Assembly: GCA_016713985.1 (NCBI GenBank)
Contig: JADJOD010000023.1
Location: 62,001-126,000, forward strand
Reading direction: 5' to 3'
Length of the DNA stretch: 64,000 nt
DNA from: Lewinellaceae bacterium
GTDB taxonomy: Bacteria > Bacteroidota > Bacteroidia > Chitinophagales > Saprospiraceae
The notes beneath the pieces are model-generated. The model was given only the letters and a program-made list of their open reading frames with translations. It did no database searches and was not told where the DNA came from. Below, in pieces: positions 17,581-25,199 of this stretch; positions within the stretch are counted from its first letter, which is position 1, and the number at the start of each line of letters is the position of its first letter. Position numbers and translations under genes: made by a program.

Positions 17581-18774
17581 ATGTTTGCCAACACTCGATT
17601 GCTCGCTCCGGTATTATTCCTCAGTTTCCTGCTGACCGCATGCCATACGGCGCAAAAATTTGTTGAAAGCGGCGATTACGACGGCGCCATCGAATTCTGC
17701 GTGCGCAAATTACGGGGCAAATCGAAAAAGAAGACAGAATACGTGCAGGGACTCGAACTGGCTTTCCGTAAAGCACAGTCGCGGGACCTGGCTACGGTCA
17801 AACACCTGGTGGCCGAAAACCGCCCCGAAAACTGGGAACGGGTGAACGAAATTCACCGCGAAATGAACGCCCGCCAGCGCAAAATCTCCCCCTTGACGCC
17901 GCTGGTGTCAAAAGACGGCTACCGCGCCAAATTTGAGTTCCTGGATATTGCGACACTCGAACGTGAAAGCCGCTCCAATGCCGCAGAATACCGCTACAAC
18001 CGCGCCAAAGAACTGCTCGAACGGGCGGAAAACGGCGACAAACTTGCCGCCCGGGAAGCGCACCGGCAATTGCTCGATCTCGGCAACAAATATTACCGCA
18101 ATTATAAAGATAGCGAGCAATTACTGCAAACGGCCCGCGACCTCGGCACGTCCTACGTATTGTTCGAGGTGAAAAACCAGTCGGATAAAGTATTGCCGCG
18201 CGCCTTTTTCGACCGTGTGCTGACCATCGGCAAATCCGACCTGGACAGCGAGTGGAAAGCCTACTATTTCGACGCAAAACCCGGCATACAATACGACTAC
18301 CGCGTGGTGTTTAAAGTGCGCAACATCGACATCAGCCCCGAACGGGTACACGAACGCGCCTACGTGGACGAAAAAGAGATCGAAGACGGCTGGGAGTACG
18401 TGCTGGACGCCAAAGGAAACGTTCTGAAAGATTCACTCGGCAACGACGTCAAAACTCCGCGCAAAGTGTGGATACGCGCCCACGTGCTGGAGGTCTTTCA
18501 AAGCAAAGCGGCGCGTCTGACCGGTTTTATCGAAGTGTACGACGGCGCCCGGAACACCCTGCTCGACAACCGCGACCTCGGCACGGAAATTCTTTTTGAA
18601 AACTACGCCTCTACTTTCAAAGGCGACAAACGGGCGCTGAGCCAGGAATCCAAAAACCGCATCGGCAATTCCCCGCAACCGTTCCCCCGCGACGAGGATA
18701 TGCTGGTGCAGGCTGCCGACCGCCTGAAACCCAATTTGCGGGATGAATTGCGGCGGAGCCGGGCTATTTTATAA
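17581..18774 (+). CDS. Hypothetical lipoprotein with TPR-like N-terminus
   Basis: This is a 397-aa protein with a clear lipobox LLTAC (Cys at about 21), so it is probably anchored in a membrane facing the periplasm. Residues about 24-100 (FVESGDYDGAIEFCVRKLRG) look like a tetratricopeptide-type repeat. A charged helical region follows. The C-terminal half is richer in beta strands (VRNIDISPERVHERAYVDEK, VWIRAHVLEVFQSKAARLTG). I do not recognise the family; similar lipoproteins are widespread in Bacteroidota without assigned function. The ATG at 17581 is chosen for the signal peptide. The downstream gap to MoxR is a heptamer inverted array. Confidence 0.75.
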   Translation: MFANTRLLAPVLFLSFLLTACHTAQKFVESGDYDGAIEFCVRKLRGKSKKKTEYVQGLELAFRKAQSRDLATVKHLVAENRPENWERVNEIHREMNARQRKISPLTPLVSKDGYRAKFEFLDIATLERESRSNAAEYRYNRAKELLERAENGDKLAAREAHRQLLDLGNKYYRNYKDSEQLLQTARDLGTSYVLFEVKNQSDKVLPRAFFDRVLTIGKSDLDSEWKAYYFDAKPGIQYDYRVVFKVRNIDISPERVHERAYVDEKEIEDGWEYVLDAKGNVLKDSLGNDVKTPRKVWIRAHVLEVFQSKAARLTGFIEVYDGARNTLLDNRDLGTEILFENYASTFKGDKRALSQESKNRIGNSPQPFPRDEDMLVQAADRLKPNLRDELRRSRAIL

Positions 18775-18785
18775 TTAGTCAAAAT

Positions 18786-18892
18786 AAGTCATAAGTCAGG
18801 AGTCGTAAGTCATAAGTCGGGAGTCGTAAGGAGCCAGGCTTATTGCCTGACTCACGACTTATGACTTATGACTCCCGACTCCCGACTTATGA
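18786..18892. repeat. inverted heptamer array filling a convergent gene gap
   Basis: The left arm (18786-18827) is six heptamers of the pattern RAGTCRK, for example AAGTCAT and GAGTCGT. The right arm (18848-18892) is six heptamers of the reverse pattern, for example CGACTTA and TGACTCC. The arms are complementary in kind, but units are partly shuffled. About 20 nt form the loop. The array occupies the space between the lipoprotein stop (18774) and the MoxR stop (18894) almost completely. A role as a bidirectional terminator is inferred. Confidence 0.92.
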
Positions 18893-18893
18893 T

Positions 18894-19910
18894 TCACCTC
18901 GGCACTTCGATCTTTTTAACGATTTCATCGAGCACTTCGCGGGTGGTGTAACCTTCCATTTCGCGCTCGGGGGTAAGGATCACGCGGTGATTGAGTGCGG
19001 GGAAGGACACATAACGAATGTCGTCGGGGGTCACAAAATTGCGGCCGCTCATGGCCGCGACGGCTTTGGCGGTTTTCATCAGCGCGAGAGATGCCCGCGG
19101 GCTGGCGCCGAGGAAGAGGTCGGCATTGTTGCGGGTGTTGTGCACGATGGCTGCGATGTAGTCCAGCAGTTCTTCCCGGATAAAAACCTGTTCGATACGT
19201 TTCTGGCAATCGGCAATATCGGCCGGCGTGATGGCGGATTGCACCGTTTCGCGCAAAATGCCCGAAAAGTCGTTCCGGAAACGGCGCAGGATGGATTGTT
19301 CTTCCTCTAAACTCGGGTAAGACAGGATGATTTTGAACAGAAAACGGTCCAATTGCGCTTCCGGCAGTTTATACGTGCCTTCCTGCTCGATGGGATTTTG
19401 CGTGGCGATCACAAAAAACGGGTGTTCCATCAGGTAAGTGGTCCCGTCCACGGTGACCTGTTTTTCTTCCATCACTTCAAACAGGGCGGCTTGCGTTTTG
19501 GCCGGCGCCCGGTTGATCTCGTCGATTAATACCACATTGGAAAAAATCGGCCCCGCCTTGAAGTTGAAATCCGAAGTTTTCATGTTGAAAATCGGCGTAC
19601 CCACCACGTCGGCAGGCATGAGGTCGGGCGTGAACTGTATCCGGCTGAACGCCGTATCCACGGTGCGCGCCAGCAGTTTGGCCGTGAGGGTTTTGGCGAT
19701 ACCGGGCACTCCTTCCAGCAATACGTGGCCGCCGGTAAGCAGCGCAACCAGCAACTGGTCGAGCATTTCTTCCTGGCCCACGATGACCTGGCGAATCTGC
19801 GCTTTTACCCGTTCCGCGCGCTCCTGCACGGGCCCGACATCCACACCCTGTTGGCTTGATTCGCTGTGGTCAAGCGGTTGTTCGTATTCGAGTTCTTCGT
19901 TTTCAGACAT
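18894..19910 (-). CDS. MoxR-family AAA+ ATPase
   Basis: This is a 338-aa protein. Walker A is GVPGIAKT (about 71-78), and Walker B is VVLIDEINRAPAKTQAALFEVMEE (about 134-157). ATQNPIEQEGTYKLPEAQLDRF is the MoxR signature, followed by a C-terminal lid with GASPRASLALMKTAKA. MoxR ATPases act as chaperones for maturation of complexes, often with DUF58 and von Willebrand A proteins. It follows the DUF4350 gene by 4 nt on the same strand, a known pairing. DUF58 is not in this window. Its stop codon abuts the heptamer array. Confidence 0.92.
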   Translation of the reverse strand: MSENEELEYEQPLDHSESSQQGVDVGPVQERAERVKAQIRQVIVGQEEMLDQLLVALLTGGHVLLEGVPGIAKTLTAKLLARTVDTAFSRIQFTPDLMPADVVGTPIFNMKTSDFNFKAGPIFSNVVLIDEINRAPAKTQAALFEVMEEKQVTVDGTTYLMEHPFFVIATQNPIEQEGTYKLPEAQLDRFLFKIILSYPSLEEEQSILRRFRNDFSGILRETVQSAITPADIADCQKRIEQVFIREELLDYIAAIVHNTRNNADLFLGASPRASLALMKTAKAVAAMSGRNFVTPDDIRYVSFPALNHRVILTPEREMEGYTTREVLDEIVKKIEVPR

Positions 19911-19914
19911 AACA

Positions 19915-21228
19915 TCATTTTGCTTTTTTCCAGAATTCCTCCATCGCCACGTGCAAATCTACCATCATTTCTTCAGTAGGTTGATACCGGACGGTGGCAG
20001 AATGTTGTGTAAAAATATCCCTGACCTGCACTTCCGGCACTTCGGATACGGTGCTCAGGCGCCTGAAATAGTCGTCATCCACGCGGGGCAGGTTTGTTTC
20101 GGGGTTGACGGGCACCACCATGCCGTAACGTTCGCGCACCTGCGCGAGGAACAGTTTCATGCCCTGGATACAGAGCCCCTGGTAGTTTTTTTCGCGAAAA
20201 TGCAGGTTGGCGATGGTGCTGATGAATTCATACGACGAGTTTTCGTTTTGGGGCAACACCGGGATAATACGCTGCCGCCGTTTGGCGCGAAATATCAGCC
20301 AGGCCAGGGCCATTGCGGCCAACAGGTACCAGGCCCAAGCTAAGGCGGGTTGCTGCAAAATATACGACAAAAGGTGTTCGTCCTTTTGTTTGTCCCAGTC
20401 GCTGCTGTTGCGCCGGCGGGCGACCGCCTCCGAAACCCTGCTCGCCACATCCCAGTACAGATCGCCTTCGGGAAACCAGGAAAGCACCCCTTCCACATAA
20501 GATTGTGTTTCTGCGCGTAAAAGGCTGTAGTTGGTAAAAATGATGGGATTGGTGTGAAACATAAACCGGCCTTTGCCATATGGGCACCGGGTAAAATTGA
20601 CCAGCGTATCGTTCAGGTAGCCGATTGGAAAAGAAGGCATGGAATCGCAGAAATAATACGACTCGATATAATGCCAGGTATACGGTACCACCTGATTGCG
20701 ATCGGCGTAATGCATGGACGTTTTGGAGGGGTTCAAGGCATGGGGCTCCCGCATGCTCATTTGAACGGTCGCTTCCTCGATGGCCGCATAGTCGCCCCAT
20801 TCCCAGTCGTTGCATTCGACATAGGGCAGGTCTGCCATGAGTTCAAAAGGAAGTGTTTTACTCGCGATGAACGCCGTGTTTCCCGCTGCAACAAAAGCAA
20901 AAAGGTGGTCGAGGTCTAAGGAGTCGAGGTACATACCCTCTCCGATAAATACATAAATACTTCCGCCCGGAGAATCTTTCGGGAGTTCTTCGACGAGCCC
21001 TTTTTTGATGTCGGTGAGTTTTTTGCCCGGAAAATAACCATTTAACAACCGGTGAATAGCCTCCGTGCCGTAGGGTTGGTCGCTTTTTTCGCTGTAGGCG
21101 TGTTTATTCCAGCTGTCCCGCCAGACAAACCGGGGTTTGTTGGCGTTGTAGGAATAATAAAACACGGCAGCCAGCACAAGGATGGCACCCAGGGCAATCA
21201 ATAAGGGTGTTCTGTTTTGCGGTCGCAT
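19915..21228 (-). CDS. DUF4350 domain-containing membrane protein
   Basis: This is a 437-aa protein with an N-terminal membrane helix (about 8-26, LLIALGAILVLAAVFYYSYN). A periplasmic domain follows, with KPRFVWRDSWNKHAYSEKSD and PYGTEAIHRLLNGYF typical of DUF4350. A second helix lies at about residues 293-312 (PALAWAWYLLAAMALAWLIF), with a cytosolic C-terminal region after it. DUF4350 proteins are encoded next to MoxR ATPases, and a shared function in envelope complex assembly is inferred from that. It lies between the PKD-cyclophilin gene (18 nt upstream) and MoxR (4 nt downstream), so the three probably form one operon. Confidence 0.8.
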   Translation of the reverse strand: MRPQNRTPLLIALGAILVLAAVFYYSYNANKPRFVWRDSWNKHAYSEKSDQPYGTEAIHRLLNGYFPGKKLTDIKKGLVEELPKDSPGGSIYVFIGEGMYLDSLDLDHLFAFVAAGNTAFIASKTLPFELMADLPYVECNDWEWGDYAAIEEATVQMSMREPHALNPSKTSMHYADRNQVVPYTWHYIESYYFCDSMPSFPIGYLNDTLVNFTRCPYGKGRFMFHTNPIIFTNYSLLRAETQSYVEGVLSWFPEGDLYWDVASRVSEAVARRRNSSDWDKQKDEHLLSYILQQPALAWAWYLLAAMALAWLIFRAKRRQRIIPVLPQNENSSYEFISTIANLHFREKNYQGLCIQGMKLFLAQVRERYGMVVPVNPETNLPRVDDDYFRRLSTVSEVPEVQVRDIFTQHSATVRYQPTEEMMVDLHVAMEEFWKKAK

Positions 21229-21246
21229 GGCAGTTTTGGTGAATCA

Positions 21247-22128
21247 TCACTTGATCACCCTGATCTTCATTTTCACATCTTTCACGGGGCGATCGGCCTG
21301 CCCCGTCTGGGTGGCTGCAATTTTGTCGATGATATCGAGGCCTTTGATGACGCGGCCAAATACGGTATAGTCGCGATCGAGGTGGGGAGTGCCGCCCAGT
21401 TCGAGGTATTCCTTGCGTTGTTCGGGGTTGTAATGGAATCCTTTCATACCCTCGATCTGATTGAGTACTTCTTCTTTCACCGGCCCGCCCTGCACGATAT
21501 AAAACTGCGAACCCGAGGATTTTTTCTCCGGGTTATTGGTGCGGGCGGCGGCCAGCGCGCCTTTGATATGAAACAGAGAATCAACGAATTCCGCGGGCAC
21601 CTGGTAACTCGGGCCGCCCGAGCCGAGCGGTTTTCCGGCGGGTGCGTTGCGCGACTGCGGGTCGCCGCCCTGGATCATAAAACCGCTGATCACGCGGTGA
21701 AAAAGCAGGTCGTTGTAGTAGCCTTCCTCTGCAAGTTTTACAAAATTGTCGCGGTGTTTGGGCGTGTCGTTGTAGAGTTCGGCGGTCATGGTGCCAAAAT
21801 CGGTTTCAATCTCCACGAGACAACGTTCGGGTGCGGTGACTTGAATCATTTGTTTTTTTATAACGGTTTTAGTGCCTTTGGTGGCTTGAAGTGTGACGGT
21901 ATAGTTGCCGCTGTGCACGTAGCGGTGGGTCGGATTGGCTTCCGTGGAGGTAGCGCCGTCGCCGAAATCCCAGGCGTAGGAATCGGCTTTCAGGGACGTA
22001 TTGGTGAAGTTTACTTCCACGGGCGCCACGAGTTTCTGGACGGGCATGGTAAAATTAGCGACCGGTTTTACGGCGCAGGAAGAAAGGGCCAATGCGGCAA
22101 GAAGGGTCGGGAAAACGAGTTTTTTCAT
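21247..22128 (-). CDS. PKD-domain lipoprotein with cyclophilin-type peptidyl-prolyl isomerase
   Basis: This is a 293-aa protein. It has a lipobox ALSSC (Cys18). A PKD domain occupies residues about 20-97, with the signature SYAWDFGDGATSTEANPTHR. A cyclophilin domain follows from about 105. It contains VEIETDFGTMTAELYNDTPK, the catalytic-site stretch LLFHRVISGFMIQGGDP, and SSGSQFYIVQGG. It would catalyse proline isomerisation of exported proteins while tethered by lipid, with the PKD domain as a binding module. The active-site Arg of HRVI is present. The PKD-cyclophilin fusion is unusual compared with stand-alone periplasmic cyclophilins. It is first in a likely operon with the DUF4350 and MoxR genes. 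Confidence 0.9.
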   Translation of the reverse strand: MKKLVFPTLLAALALSSCAVKPVANFTMPVQKLVAPVEVNFTNTSLKADSYAWDFGDGATSTEANPTHRYVHSGNYTVTLQATKGTKTVIKKQMIQVTAPERCLVEIETDFGTMTAELYNDTPKHRDNFVKLAEEGYYNDLLFHRVISGFMIQGGDPQSRNAPAGKPLGSGGPSYQVPAEFVDSLFHIKGALAAARTNNPEKKSSGSQFYIVQGGPVKEEVLNQIEGMKGFHYNPEQRKEYLELGGTPHLDRDYTVFGRVIKGLDIIDKIAATQTGQADRPVKDVKMKIRVIK

Positions 22129-22208
22129 TCTGATAAACGATGTTGATGTGTTGGAGCGGGGGGGGTGTTGGACAGGTTGTTTTTGTTTTTTTAGACAGAA
22201 TTTAGGGG

Positions 22209-22296
22209 TTTTAGACAGGATTTACATGATCTACAGGTTTTAAAAGCTTCTCCGATGATTTTTTAATCCTGTAGATCATGTAAATCCTGTCTAAAA
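22209..22296. repeat. perfect 29-bp inverted repeat built from 9-mers
   Basis: 22209-22237 and 22268-22296 are exact reverse complements, separated by 30 nt. Within each arm the sequence repeats with a 9-nt rhythm (CCTGTAGAT, CATGTAAAT, CCTGTCTAA). A partial extra copy (TTTAGACAGAATTTAG) precedes the left arm. It lies between the TPR gene and the PKD-cyclophilin gene on the minus strand. A very stable hairpin is expected, perhaps a terminator for the TPR gene. Confidence 0.93.
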
Positions 22297-22373
22297 ATAA
22301 ACTTGTCGACGCCCTTTTCGGGTACGGGGTGCAAAAATGCGGAATTCACCGCGCACAATCACCAAACCGCTCA

Positions 22374-23870
22374 CTATTTCAACCTGGCCAACCCCGCCTT
22401 CGCCTGTGCGTGCAAACTGCTGGCGTATTCTTCCGGTTTGATTCCGAGGCAGCGATTGAACGCATCACGAGCGTTTTTAGCGTCTTTTTGCTCTTCATAC
22501 AGCAGACCGAGTTGCAAAGCGGCGTTGCAGGCGAAGTACCAGGGGTCTTTCGCGCCGCCGTCCACCGCGAGGCGGTAAAGCCGGATGGCGTCCTGAGTTT
22601 TGCCCATTTTATGGGTGATACGGCCCAGGCGGTAGCTGTATTCGAGGTTTTTTCGGCGATCGGCGGCATATTCGGCGGCGTTGTTTTTCAACAGGTCGTA
22701 GGCGCGCTGGTAGTAGCCGCCATCGAACAATAGCCGCGCTTTGAGCAGTCGTACATCGGGTATTTCGCCGCTGTTGGCTTCCCGCAGGGCGGCTTCGTCG
22801 CCCTCGCCGTTGGACGCGCCTTTGATTTTGGCGTAATTCATATAGGTGCGGTAGCCGTTGTCGTTGCCATTAACAAGGTGGTGCCAGGCCAATTTCTGAT
22901 ACGCTTCCTTGAGCCCGTTTTCACCCTTAAAATGGTTGACAAACAGTTCCAGCGACTTGTTGGCGTCGGCGTCGAGGCGGCGGAGTTTGGCGAGGCCGAG
23001 CAGGTAGTTGCGGTGGTGAAAGAGCGCATATTGCGGTCCCGCCGGACATTCTTCCAGCAGGCGGACCCCTTCGTCGTTTTGGCCGGTGCGCATGGCCACA
23101 CTTGCCATCACGTAGGCGGCCATCGGGTTTGTTTTTGGCGCTAATTTGCTGTTTTTCAAGGTCTTCCACGCGACATCACCCTGATTGTTCAGGTACAACT
23201 GCAACAAGGCGTAAGCGACCACCGCCTCGTCTTCAAAGATAAAGTCGTTCTTTTTGGCGTAGGCCAGCGCTTCTTCCAGTTCGCGCAGACCCTGCTCCAT
23301 CGAGCCGTCCATGCCGCCGAGCGCTTTCACGGCCCAGCGGTATTCCTCCGGCACGTTGCCGATCATGGCGTGCATGATGCCGAGGCTTTTTTTGTTGGCC
23401 ATGAAGTCGGGGAACTTGCGCTGGTTCTCTTCCAGCAGCGCGTACGCCTGCTTAATGTCGCTCATACTCGTGAGAAAATCGTTGTAGCGGCTGCGCGTAA
23501 TGGCCCACTGGAGCCGAATCTCCGCTTGCGTGTAGAGATACCAGGGCGAATTGGAGGGCCCCGCGGCGATTTTCTCCAAACGCGATTCCATGTTTTTGGC
23601 TAAGCGCTGGTATTCGGATTTGTTGTCGTTGACAAAAACGGTGAGAAAATCGAGGTAATTTTCCACAAAAGGCGCCATCAGGTTGTCCGGCTCGAGGCGT
23701 TTCATGGCGTCGAGACTCGTGCGCGCTTCGCCGAAGCGCAGGCTCACCGTTTTTTGATACGCATCGCGGGTGGAGGCGGAAAAGGCGAAATAGGCGTAGT
23801 TGGCGTTCAGTGGCAAAACCGGCAGCAAGGCGCCGGCAAACAGGATAAATCGCAAGAGGGATCGTGTCAT
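22374..23870 (-). CDS. Tetratricopeptide-repeat protein, exported
   Basis: This is a 498-aa protein with an N-terminal signal sequence (MTRSLLRFILFAGALLPVLP). The rest is helical with repeated TPR-like units, clearest in the C-terminal 130 residues: LKARLLFDGGYYQRAYDLLK, YRLGRITHKMGKTQDAIRLY and AALQLGLLYEEQKDAKNARD. The N-terminal part contains FGEARTSLDAMKRLEPDNLM and YNDFLTSMSDIKQAYALLEE. A homologous family of unknown function is common in Bacteroidota. It is probably periplasmic. There is no close operon partner; a long palindrome separates it from the next gene downstream. Confidence 0.78.
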   Translation of the reverse strand: MTRSLLRFILFAGALLPVLPLNANYAYFAFSASTRDAYQKTVSLRFGEARTSLDAMKRLEPDNLMAPFVENYLDFLTVFVNDNKSEYQRLAKNMESRLEKIAAGPSNSPWYLYTQAEIRLQWAITRSRYNDFLTSMSDIKQAYALLEENQRKFPDFMANKKSLGIMHAMIGNVPEEYRWAVKALGGMDGSMEQGLRELEEALAYAKKNDFIFEDEAVVAYALLQLYLNNQGDVAWKTLKNSKLAPKTNPMAAYVMASVAMRTGQNDEGVRLLEECPAGPQYALFHHRNYLLGLAKLRRLDADANKSLELFVNHFKGENGLKEAYQKLAWHHLVNGNDNGYRTYMNYAKIKGASNGEGDEAALREANSGEIPDVRLLKARLLFDGGYYQRAYDLLKNNAAEYAADRRKNLEYSYRLGRITHKMGKTQDAIRLYRLAVDGGAKDPWYFACNAALQLGLLYEEQKDAKNARDAFNRCLGIKPEEYASSLHAQAKAGLARLK

Positions 23871-24001
23871 GGGATAAAAACGATTGAAAAGAAGGGCAAA
23901 GGTCGGGAGAGTTTTGGAAATTTACTTGCCCAATCCGGGTCATCGGAGACTCGACAATTTTTCCCGCTTATGAAAACGCCTTTGGCATCTTTTCAAATTT
24001 T

Positions 24002-24679
24002 ATGAAACAATTTCTTTTCAAAACAATCCAGTTTTCCTATTTACTGTTGCTTTGGAGTAGCAGCTGCCAAAACAACATCGAAATAACAACTGCGTATGCT
24101 GCGCATAAACCTTCTCCAACTTCTCTAGTTAACCCTCTTGGAAGCATCGCAACTGCCGAATGCAGAAATGAATTAACGGATGATAAAGCCATTTTGATTT
24201 TGCAACGAACCTATGATTCGACTTATATCGTGTTTGCCAATGATTTATTTGGAGGCATATTGCAAGATACTGTGTATGCTTTTGTGACCACAAAGTATCA
24301 CTCAGGCAAGCATGGCATAACTTATTCAGAGCAAAATTTCATAGATGCTATGTACAATGATACCCTACTGGGAGTTATTATGCTCGAATTTCATCACATG
24401 ATTTGCACAAGCTACAAGTATTACCTTTTCAAAAAAACATTTAACGAGAATGGAAACGGTTGGAAGAAATTGACGCTTACTACTCTTTTTTACGACGGCT
24501 CCTGTCATTCAGGAATAATTTTGAGAGGAGCGCACTCCATGCTTGATTATTCTTTTTTGACGCCTTGGTCGATTAGGGAGAAAAATGTTGTAATCGAGGA
24601 AAAGTATGGAGTTGTTAGCAACACTACAATAACTCGCCATTTCAACCCAATTGACGGCTCAGAAATCAAGCAAGAGTAA
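24002..24679 (+). CDS. Hypothetical AT-rich exported protein, possibly a lipoprotein
   Basis: This is a 225-aa protein with an N-terminal hydrophobic segment (FSYLLLLWSSSCQNN) that could be a lipoprotein signal, although the lipobox is poor. The mature part is rich in Tyr/Thr with four or five cysteines (AECRNEL, MICTSYKYYLF, DGSCHSGII), suggesting an exported disulphide-containing domain. I do not recognise a family. Its base composition is clearly more AT-rich than the flanking genes, and it lies beside a DUF4062 remnant and a long palindrome. This suggests recent acquisition. The ATG at 24002 directly precedes the signal and is the natural start. Confidence 0.6.
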   Translation: MKQFLFKTIQFSYLLLLWSSSCQNNIEITTAYAAHKPSPTSLVNPLGSIATAECRNELTDDKAILILQRTYDSTYIVFANDLFGGILQDTVYAFVTTKYHSGKHGITYSEQNFIDAMYNDTLLGVIMLEFHHMICTSYKYYLFKKTFNENGNGWKKLTLTTLFYDGSCHSGIILRGAHSMLDYSFLTPWSIREKNVVIEEKYGVVSNTTITRHFNPIDGSEIKQE

Positions 24680-24689
24680 AATTTGTTCT

Positions 24690-24987
24690 CATTTTTCTCT
24701 GGCTCCCTATTTTTCTTTATCGTCCTTCGGCAGTTGCGAGAGGGTTGCCGTCTTTCGGCACATAGCCATAGCGAAAAGCGTACACGCCGATATAAATTTC
24801 GGCTTCGTCCACCATTTTCAGCGAAGCGGGAAATGGCCTCGGCATCATGGGCCGGCCGGTTTTCCATCATGACGGGGAAAAGCGTCTGACGCTGGCAGGC
24901 TTCCATGACGTGTTTGCGATGGTCGGGCAAGTCGCGCACCGTGCTGGAGATCATGACTTTTTTGGCACCTGTTCTTTTGGAATCCAT
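24690..24987 (-). pseudogene. Remnant of a DUF4062-domain gene (N-terminal part)
   Basis: From the ATG at 24987 the frame reads KKVMISSTVRDLPDHRKHVM then EACQRQTLFPVMMEN, the start of DUF4062 proteins. The match continues in a second frame with LKMVDEAEIYIGVYAFRYGY then VPKDGNP, so there is a frameshift near 24845-24855. Soon afterwards the sequence degenerates and stops. Intact DUF4062 proteins are several hundred residues or more and often carry NTPase or TPR domains, some in NLR-like defence proteins. Here only about 80 residues remain. This is a dead fragment, probably left by loss of a larger accessory gene. Confidence 0.7.
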
Positions 24988-25091
24988 AGGCTTTCCGTGT
25001 CTGATAACAGGTGCAAGATAAACATCTCCACGTGCATTCTCCGGATGATCTCGACCCGCCCGGTAAATAAATGCACGATACTTTGCCGCGG

Positions 25092-25169
25092 AATTGTACC
25101 GCGAAACACCAGTTTCGCGCCGCCCTTGTCGCGAAACTGGTGTTTCGCGGTACAGTACAAGGTACAATT
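25092..25169. repeat. 24-bp perfect REP-like inverted repeat
   Basis: 25096-25119 and 25130-25153 are perfect reverse complements with a 10-nt loop. Each arm is itself palindromic (CGCGAAACTGGTGTTTCGCG). AATTGTACC at 25092-25100 also matches GGTACAATT at 25161-25169. The core shares the plan of the elements near 4661 and 45214 (short arms around a GG centre, then GTAC or GTTAC), but with different stem bases. Confidence 0.88.
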
Positions 25170-25199
25170 GTTATTTTTCCCGCCACAAATACAAGTTCT

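Larger units (their letters stand above)
24680..25199. other. gap between the AT-rich gene and the GH65 gene
   Basis: These 520 nt hold no intact gene. 24690-24987 is a decayed DUF4062 reading frame on the minus strand. 25092-25169 is a long palindrome. 24988-25091 holds nothing I can identify. The GH65 promoter should lie here, but no clear TAnnTTTG element was found. Confidence 0.55.

Noticed and set aside
25071..25199. Upstream extension of the GH65 gene
   Set aside because: The added residues are encoded by the palindromic repeat, and a signal peptide begins at 25200.
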